A DNA stretch of 64,000 bases from REEB95 sp035934235 (GCA_035934235.1 DASYYB010000014.1:62001-126000); one strand, 5' to 3'. Shown: positions 19,608 to 28,825, counted from the first letter of the stretch. Translations and numbers: made by a program. Notes: generated by a model from the sequence alone, not told the origin.

Positions 19608-20978
19608 TCAGTGTGCCGTCTTCGCCGGGGGCTTCGGCCCGAACAGCGCCAGGCCGCGCAACATGTCGACGGCGCGGGCGAGCTGATAGTCGCTGGCGCT
19701 GCCGAAAGCCGCCGATTCGTCGCCATCTTCGTCGGCTGGTGGCGTCGCGTTTTTGTCCGGCGTTGTCGCTGGCGTCGTGGCCGAGGTCTTCGCCGCGCCT
19801 TCGTCGGTGTTCTTGAGCGCGCCTTTGAGATCGGCCTCGTGCAGCGCAGGCCCGGTCGCGATCTTCTCGATCTTGGCCGGTTCGACGACGATGTCGGGCT
19901 CGATGCCGGTGGCCTGGATCGAGCGGCCAGACGGCGTGTAATAGCGCGCCGTCGTCAACCGCATCGCGCCGTGGCTCGGCAGCTGGATGATGGTTTGGAC
20001 CGAACCCTTGCCGAAACTGCGCATGCCAAGCAGAACGGCGCGGCGGTGATCCTTGAGTGCGCCGGCGACGATTTCCGACGCCGAAGCCGAGCCGCCGTTG
20101 ATCAGAACGACCATCGGCAATCCCTTGCTGATATCGTTGCCGGGCTTGGCGTCGAAGCGCTGGGCGTCGTCGGCGTGGCGGCCGCGGGTCGAGACGATCT
20201 CGCCCTGCGGGATGAAGTCGTTGGAAACGGCGACCGCCTGGTCGAGCAGGCCGCCGGGGTTGTTGCGCAGGTCGAGTACGATGCCCGCGAGCTTGTCATG
20301 CGACTTGTCCATCAGCGATTTGATCGCCGCGTGTACGCCGCTGTCGGCTTGCTCGTTGAAGCTGCTGATGCGGATATAGCCGATGTCGTTGTCGATGAGG
20401 TGCGAGCGGACGGATTGCACCTTGATGACGGCGCGGCGGATCGCGACGGTGAAGGGCGGCTGCGTGCCGCGCCGGATGATCAGCTTGATCTCGCTGCCGG
20501 TGGGTCCGCGCATCTTCTCGACCGCGTCGTTGAGGCTCATGCCGGAAACCGGCTGGCCGTCGATGGCGACGATCAGGTCGCCGGGTTTGAGGCCGGCCTT
20601 GGCCGCGGGCGTGCCGTCGATCGGCGACACGACCTTCACCAGCCCGTCTTCCATCGTCACTTCGATGCCCAGGCCACCAAACTCACCCTGGACCTGCACC
20701 TGCATCTCGGCGAAGTCCTTGGCGTTCATGTAGCTCGAATGCGGATCGAGCGACGACAACATGCCGTTGATCGCGGCTTCGATGAGGTGCTCGTCCGAGA
20801 CCTTGTCGACATAGTCGGCGCGGACGCGCTCGAACACTTCGCCGAACAGGTCGAGCTCGCGATAGGTGTCGGCATCGTGTTTCGGCGCGGGCGTTTGAGG
20901 CGCGTCGGCCGATTGCGCCGCCGGAGCCAGCAGCCAGACCAGGATCGCGGCCGAAACCGCTAAATGACGGAAGCGCAT
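19608..20978 (-). CDS. ctpA: Carboxy-terminal processing protease (S41 family)
   Basis: Periplasmic serine protease that trims C-termini and cell-wall hydrolases. An N-terminal signal peptide (about residues 1-24, ending AQSADA) is followed by a PDZ domain around 90-170 (EFGGLGIEVTMEDG, PGDLIVAIDG). The S41 core carries the catalytic Ser in NGGSASASEIVAGAL and Lys in GMRSFGKGSVQT. An Ala/Pro-rich tail ends the 456-residue protein. It is coupled to the EnvC-like gene: its ATG shares a base with that gene's stop. This fits joint control of murein hydrolysis. Confidence 0.95.
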   Translation of the reverse strand: MRFRHLAVSAAILVWLLAPAAQSADAPQTPAPKHDADTYRELDLFGEVFERVRADYVDKVSDEHLIEAAINGMLSSLDPHSSYMNAKDFAEMQVQVQGEFGGLGIEVTMEDGLVKVVSPIDGTPAAKAGLKPGDLIVAIDGQPVSGMSLNDAVEKMRGPTGSEIKLIIRRGTQPPFTVAIRRAVIKVQSVRSHLIDNDIGYIRISSFNEQADSGVHAAIKSLMDKSHDKLAGIVLDLRNNPGGLLDQAVAVSNDFIPQGEIVSTRGRHADDAQRFDAKPGNDISKGLPMVVLINGGSASASEIVAGALKDHRRAVLLGMRSFGKGSVQTIIQLPSHGAMRLTTARYYTPSGRSIQATGIEPDIVVEPAKIEKIATGPALHEADLKGALKNTDEGAAKTSATTPATTPDKNATPPADEDGDESAAFGSASDYQLARAVDMLRGLALFGPKPPAKTAH

Positions 20979-22240
20979 TATCCATTTACCTTTTCATCGT
21001 GGATCGCCAACCACGGCAACGGGTTGATCGATTGGCCGTTATCGCGAAGCTCGAGGTAGAGACGGGGTCTTGGACCACTCTGCGGCATGACCCCTACCGG
21101 CTCGCCTGCTACGAGCCATTGCCCGGCACTTTGCTCGATACGATCGAGCCCAGCCAGGACCGAATAATAGCCGCTGCCGTGATCGATGATCAATATTCGC
21201 CCGTAGCCTTTGAACGGTCCGGCGTAAACCACCCGGCCGTCGAACGGGGCGACCACCTGCGCGCCGGGCCGCGTCTCGAAGGTGAGCCCCTTGCTGGTCA
21301 TGCCGCCGGGTTGCACTTCACCGAACCGTGAAATCAACAGGCCCGTTGTCGGCACCGCCAAGCGCCCCTTCGCTTGGGCGATCGGGCGGATGCCGGACGG
21401 CGCTCCGGTTGGGGGCAGGGCCGGCGTTGCGGCGGTCACCGCCAGCGGGGCCTTGGCGCCGGCGCTTGTGCGCGACGCTGCGCGTTGCTCGGCGGCGCGG
21501 CGGTCGGCTTCGAGCCGGGCGATCAGGTCACGCAGGTTGCTGGCCTTGGCGGCCAATGCGGCCTGCCGGCGGCTGTTCTCGTCCAGTCCGGCCTGGGTTT
21601 GTTGCTGCAAGGTTTGCTTGCGAGCGATGAGGGCGGTGATCTGCGCCTGGTCGTGTGCGAGGCTTTCGCCTTCGGTGCGATGCTCGGTCTCGGCGGCGAC
21701 AATCTGCGCCCGGACCGCCTCTAGCTGCGCGATCGCGTCGCCTAGTGCGCGCGCGCGCGCAGCTAGCGGCGGTACCGCGCGGCCAAGCAGTAGGCCGCCG
21801 CGCACGGCATCGACCGGCGGCATCGGCGCCAACGCCAACACGGTCGGCGGATCGCGCGCCAGCTGCACCAGGGCCATCAGCACGCGCGCCTCGACGCGTC
21901 GCTTACCTTGGAGCTCGCCGGCTTCCGCCTGTTCCTTCGCGGTCAGGTCCGCCAGCTTGCGGTCGAGCTTGTTGAGCGCCGCCTCATGCTGCTGGGCGCC
22001 GGCCGCGGCGTGAACCGCGTCGTCGCGCAGCGTTTGAATCTGGTCGGCTAGGTCTTGCTCCTGCTTGGCGAGATTTTGCTGTTGCTGGTGCGTCTGTTCG
22101 AGCTGGCGCTCGACGTCGTTCAATTTCTGCTGCGGCGAATTCTGCGCATGAACGGAAACGGCGGCGGCAAGCACCGCCACGAGCAGGGCGGCTGGAAGCG
22201 CCGCGCGCCTAGGCCGTGGCACGCGCGGCGGCGCGGGCAA
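20978..22240 (-). CDS. envC: EnvC-like murein hydrolase activator (degenerate LytM/M23 domain)
   Basis: Periplasmic coiled-coil protein, 420 residues: signal peptide (1-32, cleavage after VHA), a long Gln-rich coiled coil from about 35 to 270, then a LytM/M23 fold from about 310. The zinc ligands of active M23 peptidases are absent. The region that should hold HxxxD reads TFETRPGAQVVAP, and the HxH position reads YLELRDN, so it should be a regulator of amidases like EnvC rather than an enzyme. It overlaps the gpmI end by 32 bp and abuts ctpA, a common alphaproteobacterial trio. Confidence 0.88.
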   Translation of the reverse strand: MPAPPRVPRPRRAALPAALLVAVLAAAVSVHAQNSPQQKLNDVERQLEQTHQQQQNLAKQEQDLADQIQTLRDDAVHAAAGAQQHEAALNKLDRKLADLTAKEQAEAGELQGKRRVEARVLMALVQLARDPPTVLALAPMPPVDAVRGGLLLGRAVPPLAARARALGDAIAQLEAVRAQIVAAETEHRTEGESLAHDQAQITALIARKQTLQQQTQAGLDENSRRQAALAAKASNLRDLIARLEADRRAAEQRAASRTSAGAKAPLAVTAATPALPPTGAPSGIRPIAQAKGRLAVPTTGLLISRFGEVQPGGMTSKGLTFETRPGAQVVAPFDGRVVYAGPFKGYGRILIIDHGSGYYSVLAGLDRIEQSAGQWLVAGEPVGVMPQSGPRPRLYLELRDNGQSINPLPWLAIHDEKVNG

Positions 22241-23768
22241 GGTTCTGGCCCGTCATCGCCTGGGGTTGCGGCAAATGCAGCAACGACAAAATCGTCGGCG
22301 CGATGTCCGCCAACTTGCCGTCGCGCAACGCGGTTGCGTCCGGCGGGGGATTGACCAGCAGGAGCGGTACCGGATTCGTGGTGTGTGCGGTGTGTGGCTG
22401 CGCCGATTTCGGATCGCGCATCTGTTCGGCGTTGCCGTGATCGGCGGTGATCAGCAGACAACCGCCAGCGCGTTCGACGGCCGCGGCGACCCGGCCGAGA
22501 CATTGATCGACGGCTTCGACCGCCTTGATTGCGGCGGCGATGTCACCGGTGTGGCCGACCATATCGGTATTGGCGTAATTGACGACGATCACATCGAACG
22601 TACCGGCGTCGATCGCCGCGACCAGCTTTTCAGTCACTTCGAACGCTGACATCTCCGGCTTGAGGTCGTAGGTCGCGACTTGCGGCGACGGCACCAGGAT
22701 GCGGCTTTCGCCGGGAAATTCGATCTCGCGTCCGCCGTTGAAGAAGAATGTGACGTGCGCGTATTTCTCGGTCTCGGCAATGCGCAGCTGCTTGAGGCCG
22801 GCCCGTGCCACCACCTCGCCGAGCGTGTCGTGCAGCTCCTCCGGCGGGAATACGACCTCCATCAAGCCGTTGAGCTCGTCGGAATACTGCGTCAGGCCGA
22901 GCGCCGCAGCGAATTTCACCGTGCGCGGACGCGCGAAGGCGTCGAACTTGGGATCGAGAAGCGCGAGCAGGATCTGCCGCACGCGATCAGAGCGGAAATT
23001 GGCGCAGACCAGCCCGTCGCCGTCCTTCATGCCGGCGTAATCGCCGACGACCGTCGGCGCGACGAATTCGTCGCCCTTGTTCTTGCGGTACGATTGCTCG
23101 ATTGCAGCCCGCGCATCAGTTGCGTGCGCGCCGTCCGCCGCCGCCAGGGCACGATAGGCCTGTTCGACGCGATCCCACCGCTTGTCGCGGTCCATCGCGA
23201 AATAACGGCCGGCGACGGTTGCGATGCGGACGCGCTTTTGGTCCTTCGGCGCGGTTTCGAACGCGGCGACGAAGTCGACGGCGCTGCGCGGCGGCGTGTC
23301 GCGGCCGTCGAGAAAGGCGTGCACGTTCACCGTCAATCCTTGATCGGCCAGGAACTTCGCCAGTGCGGCCATGTGATCCTGGTGCGCGTGAACGCCGCCC
23401 GGCGACAGCAGGCCCATCAAGTGAACCGCGCCGCCGCTGCGCTTCATCGCCGCGACCAAATCCTTGAGCGCCGGATTGCGCGCCAACTCGCCGTTCTTGA
23501 TCGCTTCGTCGATGCGCGGCAGGTCCTGCTTCACCACGCGGCCGGCGCCGATATTGGTGTGGCCGACCTCGGAATTGCCCATCTGGTGTTGCGGCAAACC
23601 CACGAAACGTTCGCTTGCCTGCATGCGCGCATGCGGAAAGTGCGCCGTGAAGCGGTCCCAATTCGGCGTCTTCGCTTGCAGGATGGCGTTGTCGTCGCGC
23701 TGCGCGCGCTCGCCCCAGCCGTCGAGAATGCACAACACGACAGGGCGCGGCCGGTTCGGCGTGGACAT
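22209..23768 (-). CDS. gpmI: 2,3-bisphosphoglycerate-independent phosphoglycerate mutase
   Basis: Interconverts 3- and 2-phosphoglycerate in glycolysis and gluconeogenesis using two Mn ions. The start has the metal-binding VLCILDGWG (D16). The phosphorylated serine is S66 in HQMGNSEVGHTNIGAG. The C-terminal metal sites are visible in NYANTDMVGHTG and ITADHGNAEQM. It has the full length of 519 residues. It lies downstream of rlmH and overlaps envC. Confidence 0.96.
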   Translation of the reverse strand: MSTPNRPRPVVLCILDGWGERAQRDDNAILQAKTPNWDRFTAHFPHARMQASERFVGLPQHQMGNSEVGHTNIGAGRVVKQDLPRIDEAIKNGELARNPALKDLVAAMKRSGGAVHLMGLLSPGGVHAHQDHMAALAKFLADQGLTVNVHAFLDGRDTPPRSAVDFVAAFETAPKDQKRVRIATVAGRYFAMDRDKRWDRVEQAYRALAAADGAHATDARAAIEQSYRKNKGDEFVAPTVVGDYAGMKDGDGLVCANFRSDRVRQILLALLDPKFDAFARPRTVKFAAALGLTQYSDELNGLMEVVFPPEELHDTLGEVVARAGLKQLRIAETEKYAHVTFFFNGGREIEFPGESRILVPSPQVATYDLKPEMSAFEVTEKLVAAIDAGTFDVIVVNYANTDMVGHTGDIAAAIKAVEAVDQCLGRVAAAVERAGGCLLITADHGNAEQMRDPKSAQPHTAHTTNPVPLLLVNPPPDATALRDGKLADIAPTILSLLHLPQPQAMTGQNLARAAARATA

Positions 23769-23815
23769 GCCGGATATATAAAGGAACGCTGCCGCCAGCG
23801 GTAGGGTCCGGGCGT

Positions 23816-24274
23816 CTATTCGCGGTGATAAGGGTGGCCCGCGATCAGGGTTTCCGCACGGTAGAGTTGCTCCAACAGCATGCCTCGGGCGAGAAAATGT
23901 GGCCAGGTCGCGGGGCCGAGGGACAGGACAAAGGCGGCTTGGCGGCGAACCGTGTCGGCGAGGCCGTCGGCGCCGCCGATGACAAAAGTGAGGTCGCCCA
24001 CACCGGTGTCACGCCAGCGGGCGAGTCGTTTGGCGAAATCGGCACTCGACAGCGCCGTGCCGCGCTCATCGAGCGCGACCACCGTCGCGCCTTTGGGTAT
24101 GGCGTCGAGCAGGAGCGCGGCTTCGCGTGTCTTGAGTTCCGCCGGCGGCAGCTTGCGGCGCTCCTCGACCTCGCGGATGGTCAGCGGCCAACGCAGACGA
24201 CCAGCATAATGCGCGGCGAGATCGCGATGCGGGCCGGGCTTGAGCTTGCCGACGGCGGCAATGATGATGCGCAT
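23816..24274 (-). CDS. rlmH: 23S rRNA pseudouridine-1915 N3-methyltransferase
   Basis: SPOUT-class methyltransferase acting on the 70S ribosome. It shows the start MRIIIAAVGKLK, the SAM-binding loop LTFVIGGADGL near residue 99, and the C-terminal knot segment PHFLARGMLLEQLYRAETLIAGHPYHRE (positions 125-152), whose end is diagnostic. At 152 residues it is normal in size. It lies 15 bp after rsfS, its usual partner. Confidence 0.96.
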   Translation of the reverse strand: MRIIIAAVGKLKPGPHRDLAAHYAGRLRWPLTIREVEERRKLPPAELKTREAALLLDAIPKGATVVALDERGTALSSADFAKRLARWRDTGVGDLTFVIGGADGLADTVRRQAAFVLSLGPATWPHFLARGMLLEQLYRAETLIAGHPYHRE

Positions 24275-24289
24275 GGCGCGCGGACGCGC

Positions 24290-24694
24290 TCAGGCGATCG
24301 ATTCGTCCAGCGCGGCGAAGGCCTCACCCCACATTTTCTCGAGGTTGTAGTGGGCGCGCTGTTCGGGTCGAAACAGATGGACGATGACGTCACCCGCGTC
24401 GACCAGAACCCATTCGCCGCGCTGCAAGCCTTCGACCGACCGATGCCGATAGCCGGCGCCACGCAAAGCGTCGAGTACCCGTTCGGCCAGCGCCACGATT
24501 TGACGCTGCGAGTGCCCGCTGGCGATGACCATGTAATCGGCGAGGGTGGATTTGTTTTCGAGGTCGATGACGGCGATTTCTTCGGCTTTGCCGTCGTCCA
24601 GGGCGGTCTCGATCAGGCGCAACAAGGCGTCATGGCGAGCGGCGCTGCGCCGCTTCTTGACCTTCACGGGTTTGCTACGCGGTATGGCGGTCAC
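24290..24694 (-). CDS. rsfS: Ribosomal silencing factor RsfS
   Basis: Binds ribosomal protein L14 on the 50S subunit and blocks subunit joining under starvation. The Iojap/RsfS core is clear: KAEEIAVIDLENKSTLADYMVIASG (about residues 37-61) and EWVLVDAGDVIVHLF. The open frame runs much further upstream, but those codons overlap nadD. A GTG at 24694 (VTAIPRSKPVKV) gives 134 residues and overlaps the nadD stop by 20 bp. No ATG exists in that stretch, so the exact start is uncertain; a second in-frame GTG lies nine codons on. Confidence 0.9.
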   Translation of the reverse strand: MTAIPRSKPVKVKKRRSAARHDALLRLIETALDDGKAEEIAVIDLENKSTLADYMVIASGHSQRQIVALAERVLDALRGAGYRHRSVEGLQRGEWVLVDAGDVIVHLFRPEQRAHYNLEKMWGEAFAALDESIA

Positions 24695-25295
24695 CTCGAA
24701 TATGTTGGCGGATTTGGGTGGCGGAGTGCGGGTCGAGCATCGACCACAGGAAAATCCAAGCCGGCGGCTTGGCGCCGGAGAGCCGCCGCGCCGAGGCGGC
24801 GGATAGACGGTGGCGGGCGAAGCGATGGGCGGGCAGTGCGGCCAAAGCCCCTCGACAATACGTAGGGCGCGCAAAGACCGCAATGGGGAGCGATGCAAAA
24901 ATTTCGCGCCAGCCACGCCAATGACGGATTTGCGACAGATTGTCCGCGCCCATCAGCCAAACGAATCTGGTGCGCGGAAAGCGCGCCTGCAAGGCCCGCA
25001 GCGTGTCGCGCGTGAAGAGCGTACCGAGCCGGCTTTCGAGGTCCAATACGCGGATGCGCGGGTGGCAAACCAAGGCGCGCGCGCCGGCCAGCCGCCGCGC
25101 CGCCGGCGCCATGTCTTTGGCCGGCTTGAGCGGATTTTGCGGCGCCACCAGCCACCACACCTCGTCGAGCCCGAGCCGCCGCAGTGCCTCGAGGCTCAGC
25201 TGCACGTGGCCGCGATGGGCCGGATTGAACGAGCCGCCGAGCAGGCCGACGCGGCGCGGCGGCGCATGACCAATGCCGAGCGCGGCGAGCGTCAG
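24675..25295 (-). CDS. nadD: Nicotinate-nucleotide adenylyltransferase (apparent CTG start)
   Basis: Adenylates nicotinate mononucleotide in NAD synthesis. The nucleotidyltransferase signature GLLGGSFNPAHRGH lies near residues 16-29, followed by LGLDEVWWLVAPQNPLK and the later GADNLSQIRHWRGW segment. No ATG, GTG or TTG exists in frame upstream of the essential HRGH motif. The best candidate is CTG at 25295. It overlaps the proA stop as CTGA, mimicking the usual ATGA coupling, with an AGG about 7 bases upstream. An in-frame ATT at 25274 is the alternative, or a small frameshift relative to an ATG at 25267. Starting at the GTG at 25205 would delete the active site. The product would be 206 residues. 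Confidence 0.88.
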   Translation of the reverse strand: MTLAALGIGHAPPRRVGLLGGSFNPAHRGHVQLSLEALRRLGLDEVWWLVAPQNPLKPAKDMAPAARRLAGARALVCHPRIRVLDLESRLGTLFTRDTLRALQARFPRTRFVWLMGADNLSQIRHWRGWREIFASLPIAVFARPTYCRGALAALPAHRFARHRLSAASARRLSGAKPPAWIFLWSMLDPHSATQIRQHIRGDRHTA

Positions 25296-26584
25296 GGCCG
25301 CACCTGGCCGTCGCCGCGCACGACGTATTTGAAGCTGGTGAGCTGCTCCGCGCCCACCGGTCCGCGCGGCGGGAGTCGGCCGGTCGAGATGCCAATCTCC
25401 GCGCCCATGCCAAATTCACCGCCGTCGGCGAACTGGGTCGAGGCGTTGATCAGGACGATCGCGCTGTCGACCTCGTTCAAGAATTTCTCGGCCGCAGCCT
25501 TTTCCTCGGTGACGATCGCATCAGTGTGATGCGACCCGTAATGGTTGACGTGATGGATCGCGGCGTCGAGCCCGTCGACGACTTTCACCGCCAGGATCGC
25601 GTCGAGATATTCGGCGTACCAATCCTGCTCGGTCGCGGTTTTGGCGTCGCGGTCGAGCGCGCGCACCGTTTCGTCGCCGCGGACCTCGCAGCCGGCGCCG
25701 TGCAGATCGGCAAGGATCGGCGGCAGCAGCGCCGCCGCGACGGCACGGTCTACCAGCAGCGTTTCGGCGGCGCCGCACACGCCGGTGCGCCGCATCTTGG
25801 CGTTGAGCACGATCTTGTGCGCCTTGACCGGATCGGCGGCGCGGTCGAGATAGACGTGGCACACGCCTTCGAGGTGCGCGATCACCGGCAGCCGGCTTTC
25901 GGTCTGCACGCGCTCGATCAGCGAGCGGCCGCCGCGCGGCACGACGACGTCGATCAGGTCGTTCATGGCCAGCATATGGCCGACGGCGGCGCGATCCGTG
26001 GTCGGCACCAGCTGCACCGCGACGCGCGGCAATTTGGCCCGTTCGAGGCCGGTCTCGAGCGCGGCAACGATCGCGCGCGACGAATGGAAGCTTTCTGAGC
26101 CACCGCGCAGGATCGCGGCATTGCCCGAGCGGATACACAAGCCGCCGGCGTCGGCGGTCACGTTGGGCCGCGATTCATAGATGATGCCGATCACGCCCAA
26201 GGGAACGCGCACGCGCTCGATCTTCAAGCCGTTGGGCCGTGTCCAGGCAGCGAGGACGGTGCCGACCGGGTCGGGCAGGGACGCGATCTCGGTCAGGCCG
26301 CGCGCCATCGCTTCGATGCGCCCGTCGTCGAGCATCAGCCGGTCGATCATCGCCGGCGACAATTGCTTGTCGCGTGCCGACTGTAGATCGCGTCGGTTGG
26401 CGTCGGCGATCGTGCCGCGCGTCGCACGGATCGCGGCTGCGGCATGGTTGAGCGCATCGGTGCGTTGCGCCGCTGAGGCGCGCGCTAGGGTTGCGGCGGC
26501 GGCGCGCGCCGCGCGGCCCACGCCGAGCATTGTCTCGCGGAGCTTTTCGCTCGCCCGTTCGTCGGCGGTTTCGAGCGCTGTCAT
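25292..26584 (-). CDS. proA: Glutamate-5-semialdehyde dehydrogenase (gamma-glutamyl phosphate reductase)
   Basis: Second step of proline synthesis: NADPH reduction of gamma-glutamyl phosphate. The aldehyde-dehydrogenase fold is recognised by IGIIYESRPNVTADAGGLCIRSGN (near residue 133, shown by its PNVTAD core), GGSESFHSS, and the catalytic Cys in RRTGVCGAAETLLVD. Length 430 is slightly over the norm. Its ATG overlaps the proB stop (ATGA), so the pair is translationally coupled. Confidence 0.97.
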   Translation of the reverse strand: MTALETADERASEKLRETMLGVGRAARAAAATLARASAAQRTDALNHAAAAIRATRGTIADANRRDLQSARDKQLSPAMIDRLMLDDGRIEAMARGLTEIASLPDPVGTVLAAWTRPNGLKIERVRVPLGVIGIIYESRPNVTADAGGLCIRSGNAAILRGGSESFHSSRAIVAALETGLERAKLPRVAVQLVPTTDRAAVGHMLAMNDLIDVVVPRGGRSLIERVQTESRLPVIAHLEGVCHVYLDRAADPVKAHKIVLNAKMRRTGVCGAAETLLVDRAVAAALLPPILADLHGAGCEVRGDETVRALDRDAKTATEQDWYAEYLDAILAVKVVDGLDAAIHHVNHYGSHHTDAIVTEEKAAAEKFLNEVDSAIVLINASTQFADGGEFGMGAEIGISTGRLPPRGPVGAEQLTSFKYVVRGDGQVRP

Positions 26585-27696
26585 TTCACCACCAGATCGT
26601 CGCGGTGGATCATTTCGTCGCGGCCACGGTAGCCGAGGATGGCCTCGATTTCACCGCTTTTGTGCCCGGCGATGGCACGCGCATCGGCGCTCGAATAGGC
26701 CGACAGGCCGCGCGCCAACTCGTGGCCATCCTTGGCACGCACGATCACCGCGTCGCCGCGCTGGAATTCGCCTTCGACCCGGGTCACGCCGGCCGGCAGC
26801 AGGCTGGTGCCGCGCTTCAACGCGCGCGCGGCGCCGTCGTCGATCACCAGAACGCCGGCCGGATTGACCGCGCCGGCGATCCAGCGCTTACGCGCCGTCA
26901 ACGGTTCGGCTGCCGGCAGGAACCAGGTCGCGCGCTCGCCTTTATCGAGCGCGGCCAGCGCGTGCATCGTCTCGCCCTTGGCGATCGCCATGCGGCAACC
27001 GGCGGCCAGGCAGATGCGCGCCGCCGCGAGCTTGGTCACCATCCCGCCCGACGACGAGCCCGGCGGCGCCTTGCCGGCCATGGACTCGACCTCGGGCGTG
27101 ATCTCGCGGCATTCCGGAACATGCTTGGCGGACTTATCGCGGCGCGGATCGGCGGTGTAGAGGCCGTCGATATCGGACAGCAGGACCAGCGTGTCGGCGC
27201 TGATCATCTGTGCCACGCGTGCCGCCAGACGGTCGTTGTCGCCGAAGCGCAGCTCGGCCGTCGCCACGGTGTCGTTCTCGTTGATCACCGGCATGGCTTC
27301 GAGCGTCAGAAGCTGTTCGATGGTGGCACGCGCATTGAGATGACGACGGCGTTCCTCGGTGTCCTCGGGCGTCAGCAGGATCTGCGCCACGACGATGCCG
27401 TGCCGGGCGGCCGCTTCCTGATAGACGTGCGCGAGACGAACCTGGCCGGCCGCGGCCGCGGCCTGCTTTTCTTCGAGCCGCAAGGGACCGGGCGGCAATT
27501 TAAGGTGGCGACGGCCGATGGCGACCGCGCCCGAGGTGACGATCACCACCGACGTGCCGGTCTTGCGCAAGGCGGCGATATCCGCCAGCAGCGCCTCGAG
27601 CCAGGCGCGCCGCGGCTCGCCGGTCTTGTCGTCGGCCAGCAGCGCCGAGCCGATCTTGACGATGAGACGCTTCGAGGCTGCGAGCGTCTGGCTCAT
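26581..27696 (-). CDS. proB: Glutamate 5-kinase
   Basis: First, feedback-controlled step of proline synthesis. The amino-acid-kinase domain shows RLIVKIGSALL near residue 10, VVIVTSGAVAIG, NENDTV and LLSDIDGLYTADPR. A C-terminal PUA domain covers about residues 275-365 (GTSLLPAGVTRVEGEF). The start MSQTLAASKRLIV gives 371 residues and overlaps the obgE stop (ATGA). The longer open frame upstream lies inside obgE and is a shadow. Confidence 0.96.
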   Translation of the reverse strand: MSQTLAASKRLIVKIGSALLADDKTGEPRRAWLEALLADIAALRKTGTSVVIVTSGAVAIGRRHLKLPPGPLRLEEKQAAAAAGQVRLAHVYQEAAARHGIVVAQILLTPEDTEERRRHLNARATIEQLLTLEAMPVINENDTVATAELRFGDNDRLAARVAQMISADTLVLLSDIDGLYTADPRRDKSAKHVPECREITPEVESMAGKAPPGSSSGGMVTKLAAARICLAAGCRMAIAKGETMHALAALDKGERATWFLPAAEPLTARKRWIAGAVNPAGVLVIDDGAARALKRGTSLLPAGVTRVEGEFQRGDAVIVRAKDGHELARGLSAYSSADARAIAGHKSGEIEAILGYRGRDEMIHRDDLVVK

Positions 27697-28727
27697 TCGG
27701 TCTCCGCCGCTTCGGCGGCCGTGCGTGCCGCATCCTGCCGTGCCGCGCGCACCACAGCGGCAACCGCCTGCATCACGTTGATGACACCGGCGCCGGTCGC
27801 TGCGGACATTACCAAAGGCTCGCGGCGGCTGGCGCGCTTGAGCGCCTTGCGCTTTTTCTCCATCTCCGCGGCTGGAACCGCGTCCGCCTTGTTGAGCGCG
27901 ATCAGCTCGGTCTTGTCGGCGAGGCCGTGGCCGTAGGCGTCGAGCTCGGCGCGGATGGTGCGCCACGCGCCGACCACGTCGTCGAGCGTCGCGTCGATCA
28001 AATGCAGGATGGCCGCGCAGCGTTCGACATGGCCAAGAAACCGATGTCCGAGGCCGATGCCTTCGCTGGCGCCTTCGATCAGGCCGGGCAGGTCGGCGAG
28101 GACGAATTCCTCTTCATGCACGTGTACGACGCCGAGCTGCGGCTTCAGCGTGGTGAAGGGGTAATCAGCGATCTTCGGTTTGGCGCGCGACACGGCGGCG
28201 AGCAGCGTCGACTTTCCGGCGTTGGGCAAGCCGACGAGGCCGGCATCGGCGATCAGCTTGAGGCGCAACCAAACCCAGCGTTCCTCGCCGGGCCAACCCT
28301 TGCCGGCTTTGCGCGGCGCGCGATTGGTCGCGCTTTTGTAGTGCGTGTTGCCGAAGCCGCCGTCGCCGCCTTTGAGCAGCACGCGACGTTCGCCGGCATG
28401 CTTGAGATCGAGCAGGACGCTCTCGTTGTCCTCGTCGAGAATCTGGGTGCCGGCCGGCACGCGCAGCACCAGTGATTCACCGTCGGCGCCGGAGCGGTTG
28501 GCGCCCATGCCATGATGGCCACCTTCGGCCTTGAAGTGCTGCTGATAACGATAATCGATCAGCGTGTTGAGGTTGGCGACACTCTCGACGACGATGTCGC
28601 CGCCGCGGCCGCCGTTGCCGCCGTCCGGTCCGCCAAACTCGATGAATTTCTCGCGGCGAAAACTCACCGCGCCGGCGCCGCCGTCGCCGCTCTTGAGAAA
28701 GATTTTGGCCTGATCCAGGAATTTCAT
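27693..28727 (-). CDS. obgE: Obg-family GTPase ObgE/CgtA
   Basis: Ribosome-associated GTPase for 50S assembly and stress signalling. The Obg glycine-rich domain begins MKFLDQAKIFLKSGDGG and runs to about residue 158. The G domain has Walker A GLPNAGKSTLL, the switch segment YPFTTLKPQLG, G3 DLPGLIEGASEG and G4 NKAD. The protein is 344 residues. The Met at 28727 is chosen because the 22 upstream in-frame codons run through the terminator hairpin. It stands behind the rplU-rpmA terminator and leads the coupled chain obgE-proB-proA-nadD-rsfS. Confidence 0.96.
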   Translation of the reverse strand: MKFLDQAKIFLKSGDGGAGAVSFRREKFIEFGGPDGGNGGRGGDIVVESVANLNTLIDYRYQQHFKAEGGHHGMGANRSGADGESLVLRVPAGTQILDEDNESVLLDLKHAGERRVLLKGGDGGFGNTHYKSATNRAPRKAGKGWPGEERWVWLRLKLIADAGLVGLPNAGKSTLLAAVSRAKPKIADYPFTTLKPQLGVVHVHEEEFVLADLPGLIEGASEGIGLGHRFLGHVERCAAILHLIDATLDDVVGAWRTIRAELDAYGHGLADKTELIALNKADAVPAAEMEKKRKALKRASRREPLVMSAATGAGVINVMQAVAAVVRAARQDAARTAAEAAETE

Positions 28728-28755
28728 AGGATTTCGGCCGCCTGTCCCCCGAACG

Positions 28756-28785
28756 AAAAAGGGGGAATGCGGCCATTCCCCCTTT
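28756..28785 (-). terminator. Rho-independent terminator after rpmA
   Basis: A perfect 12-bp stem (AAAGGGGGAATG at 28758-28769 with CATTCCCCCTTT at 28774-28785) closes a 4-base loop. Read on the minus strand, the stem ends in a TTTTT run (28760-28756, of which the last bases extend past the stem). It lies 41 bp after the rpmA stop and before obgE, so it should terminate or attenuate rplU-rpmA transcription. Confidence 0.85.
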
Positions 28786-28825
28786 GCATTCAATCTAGCG
28801 CGTCGCGCCGGTTCGGGTGAAGTGC

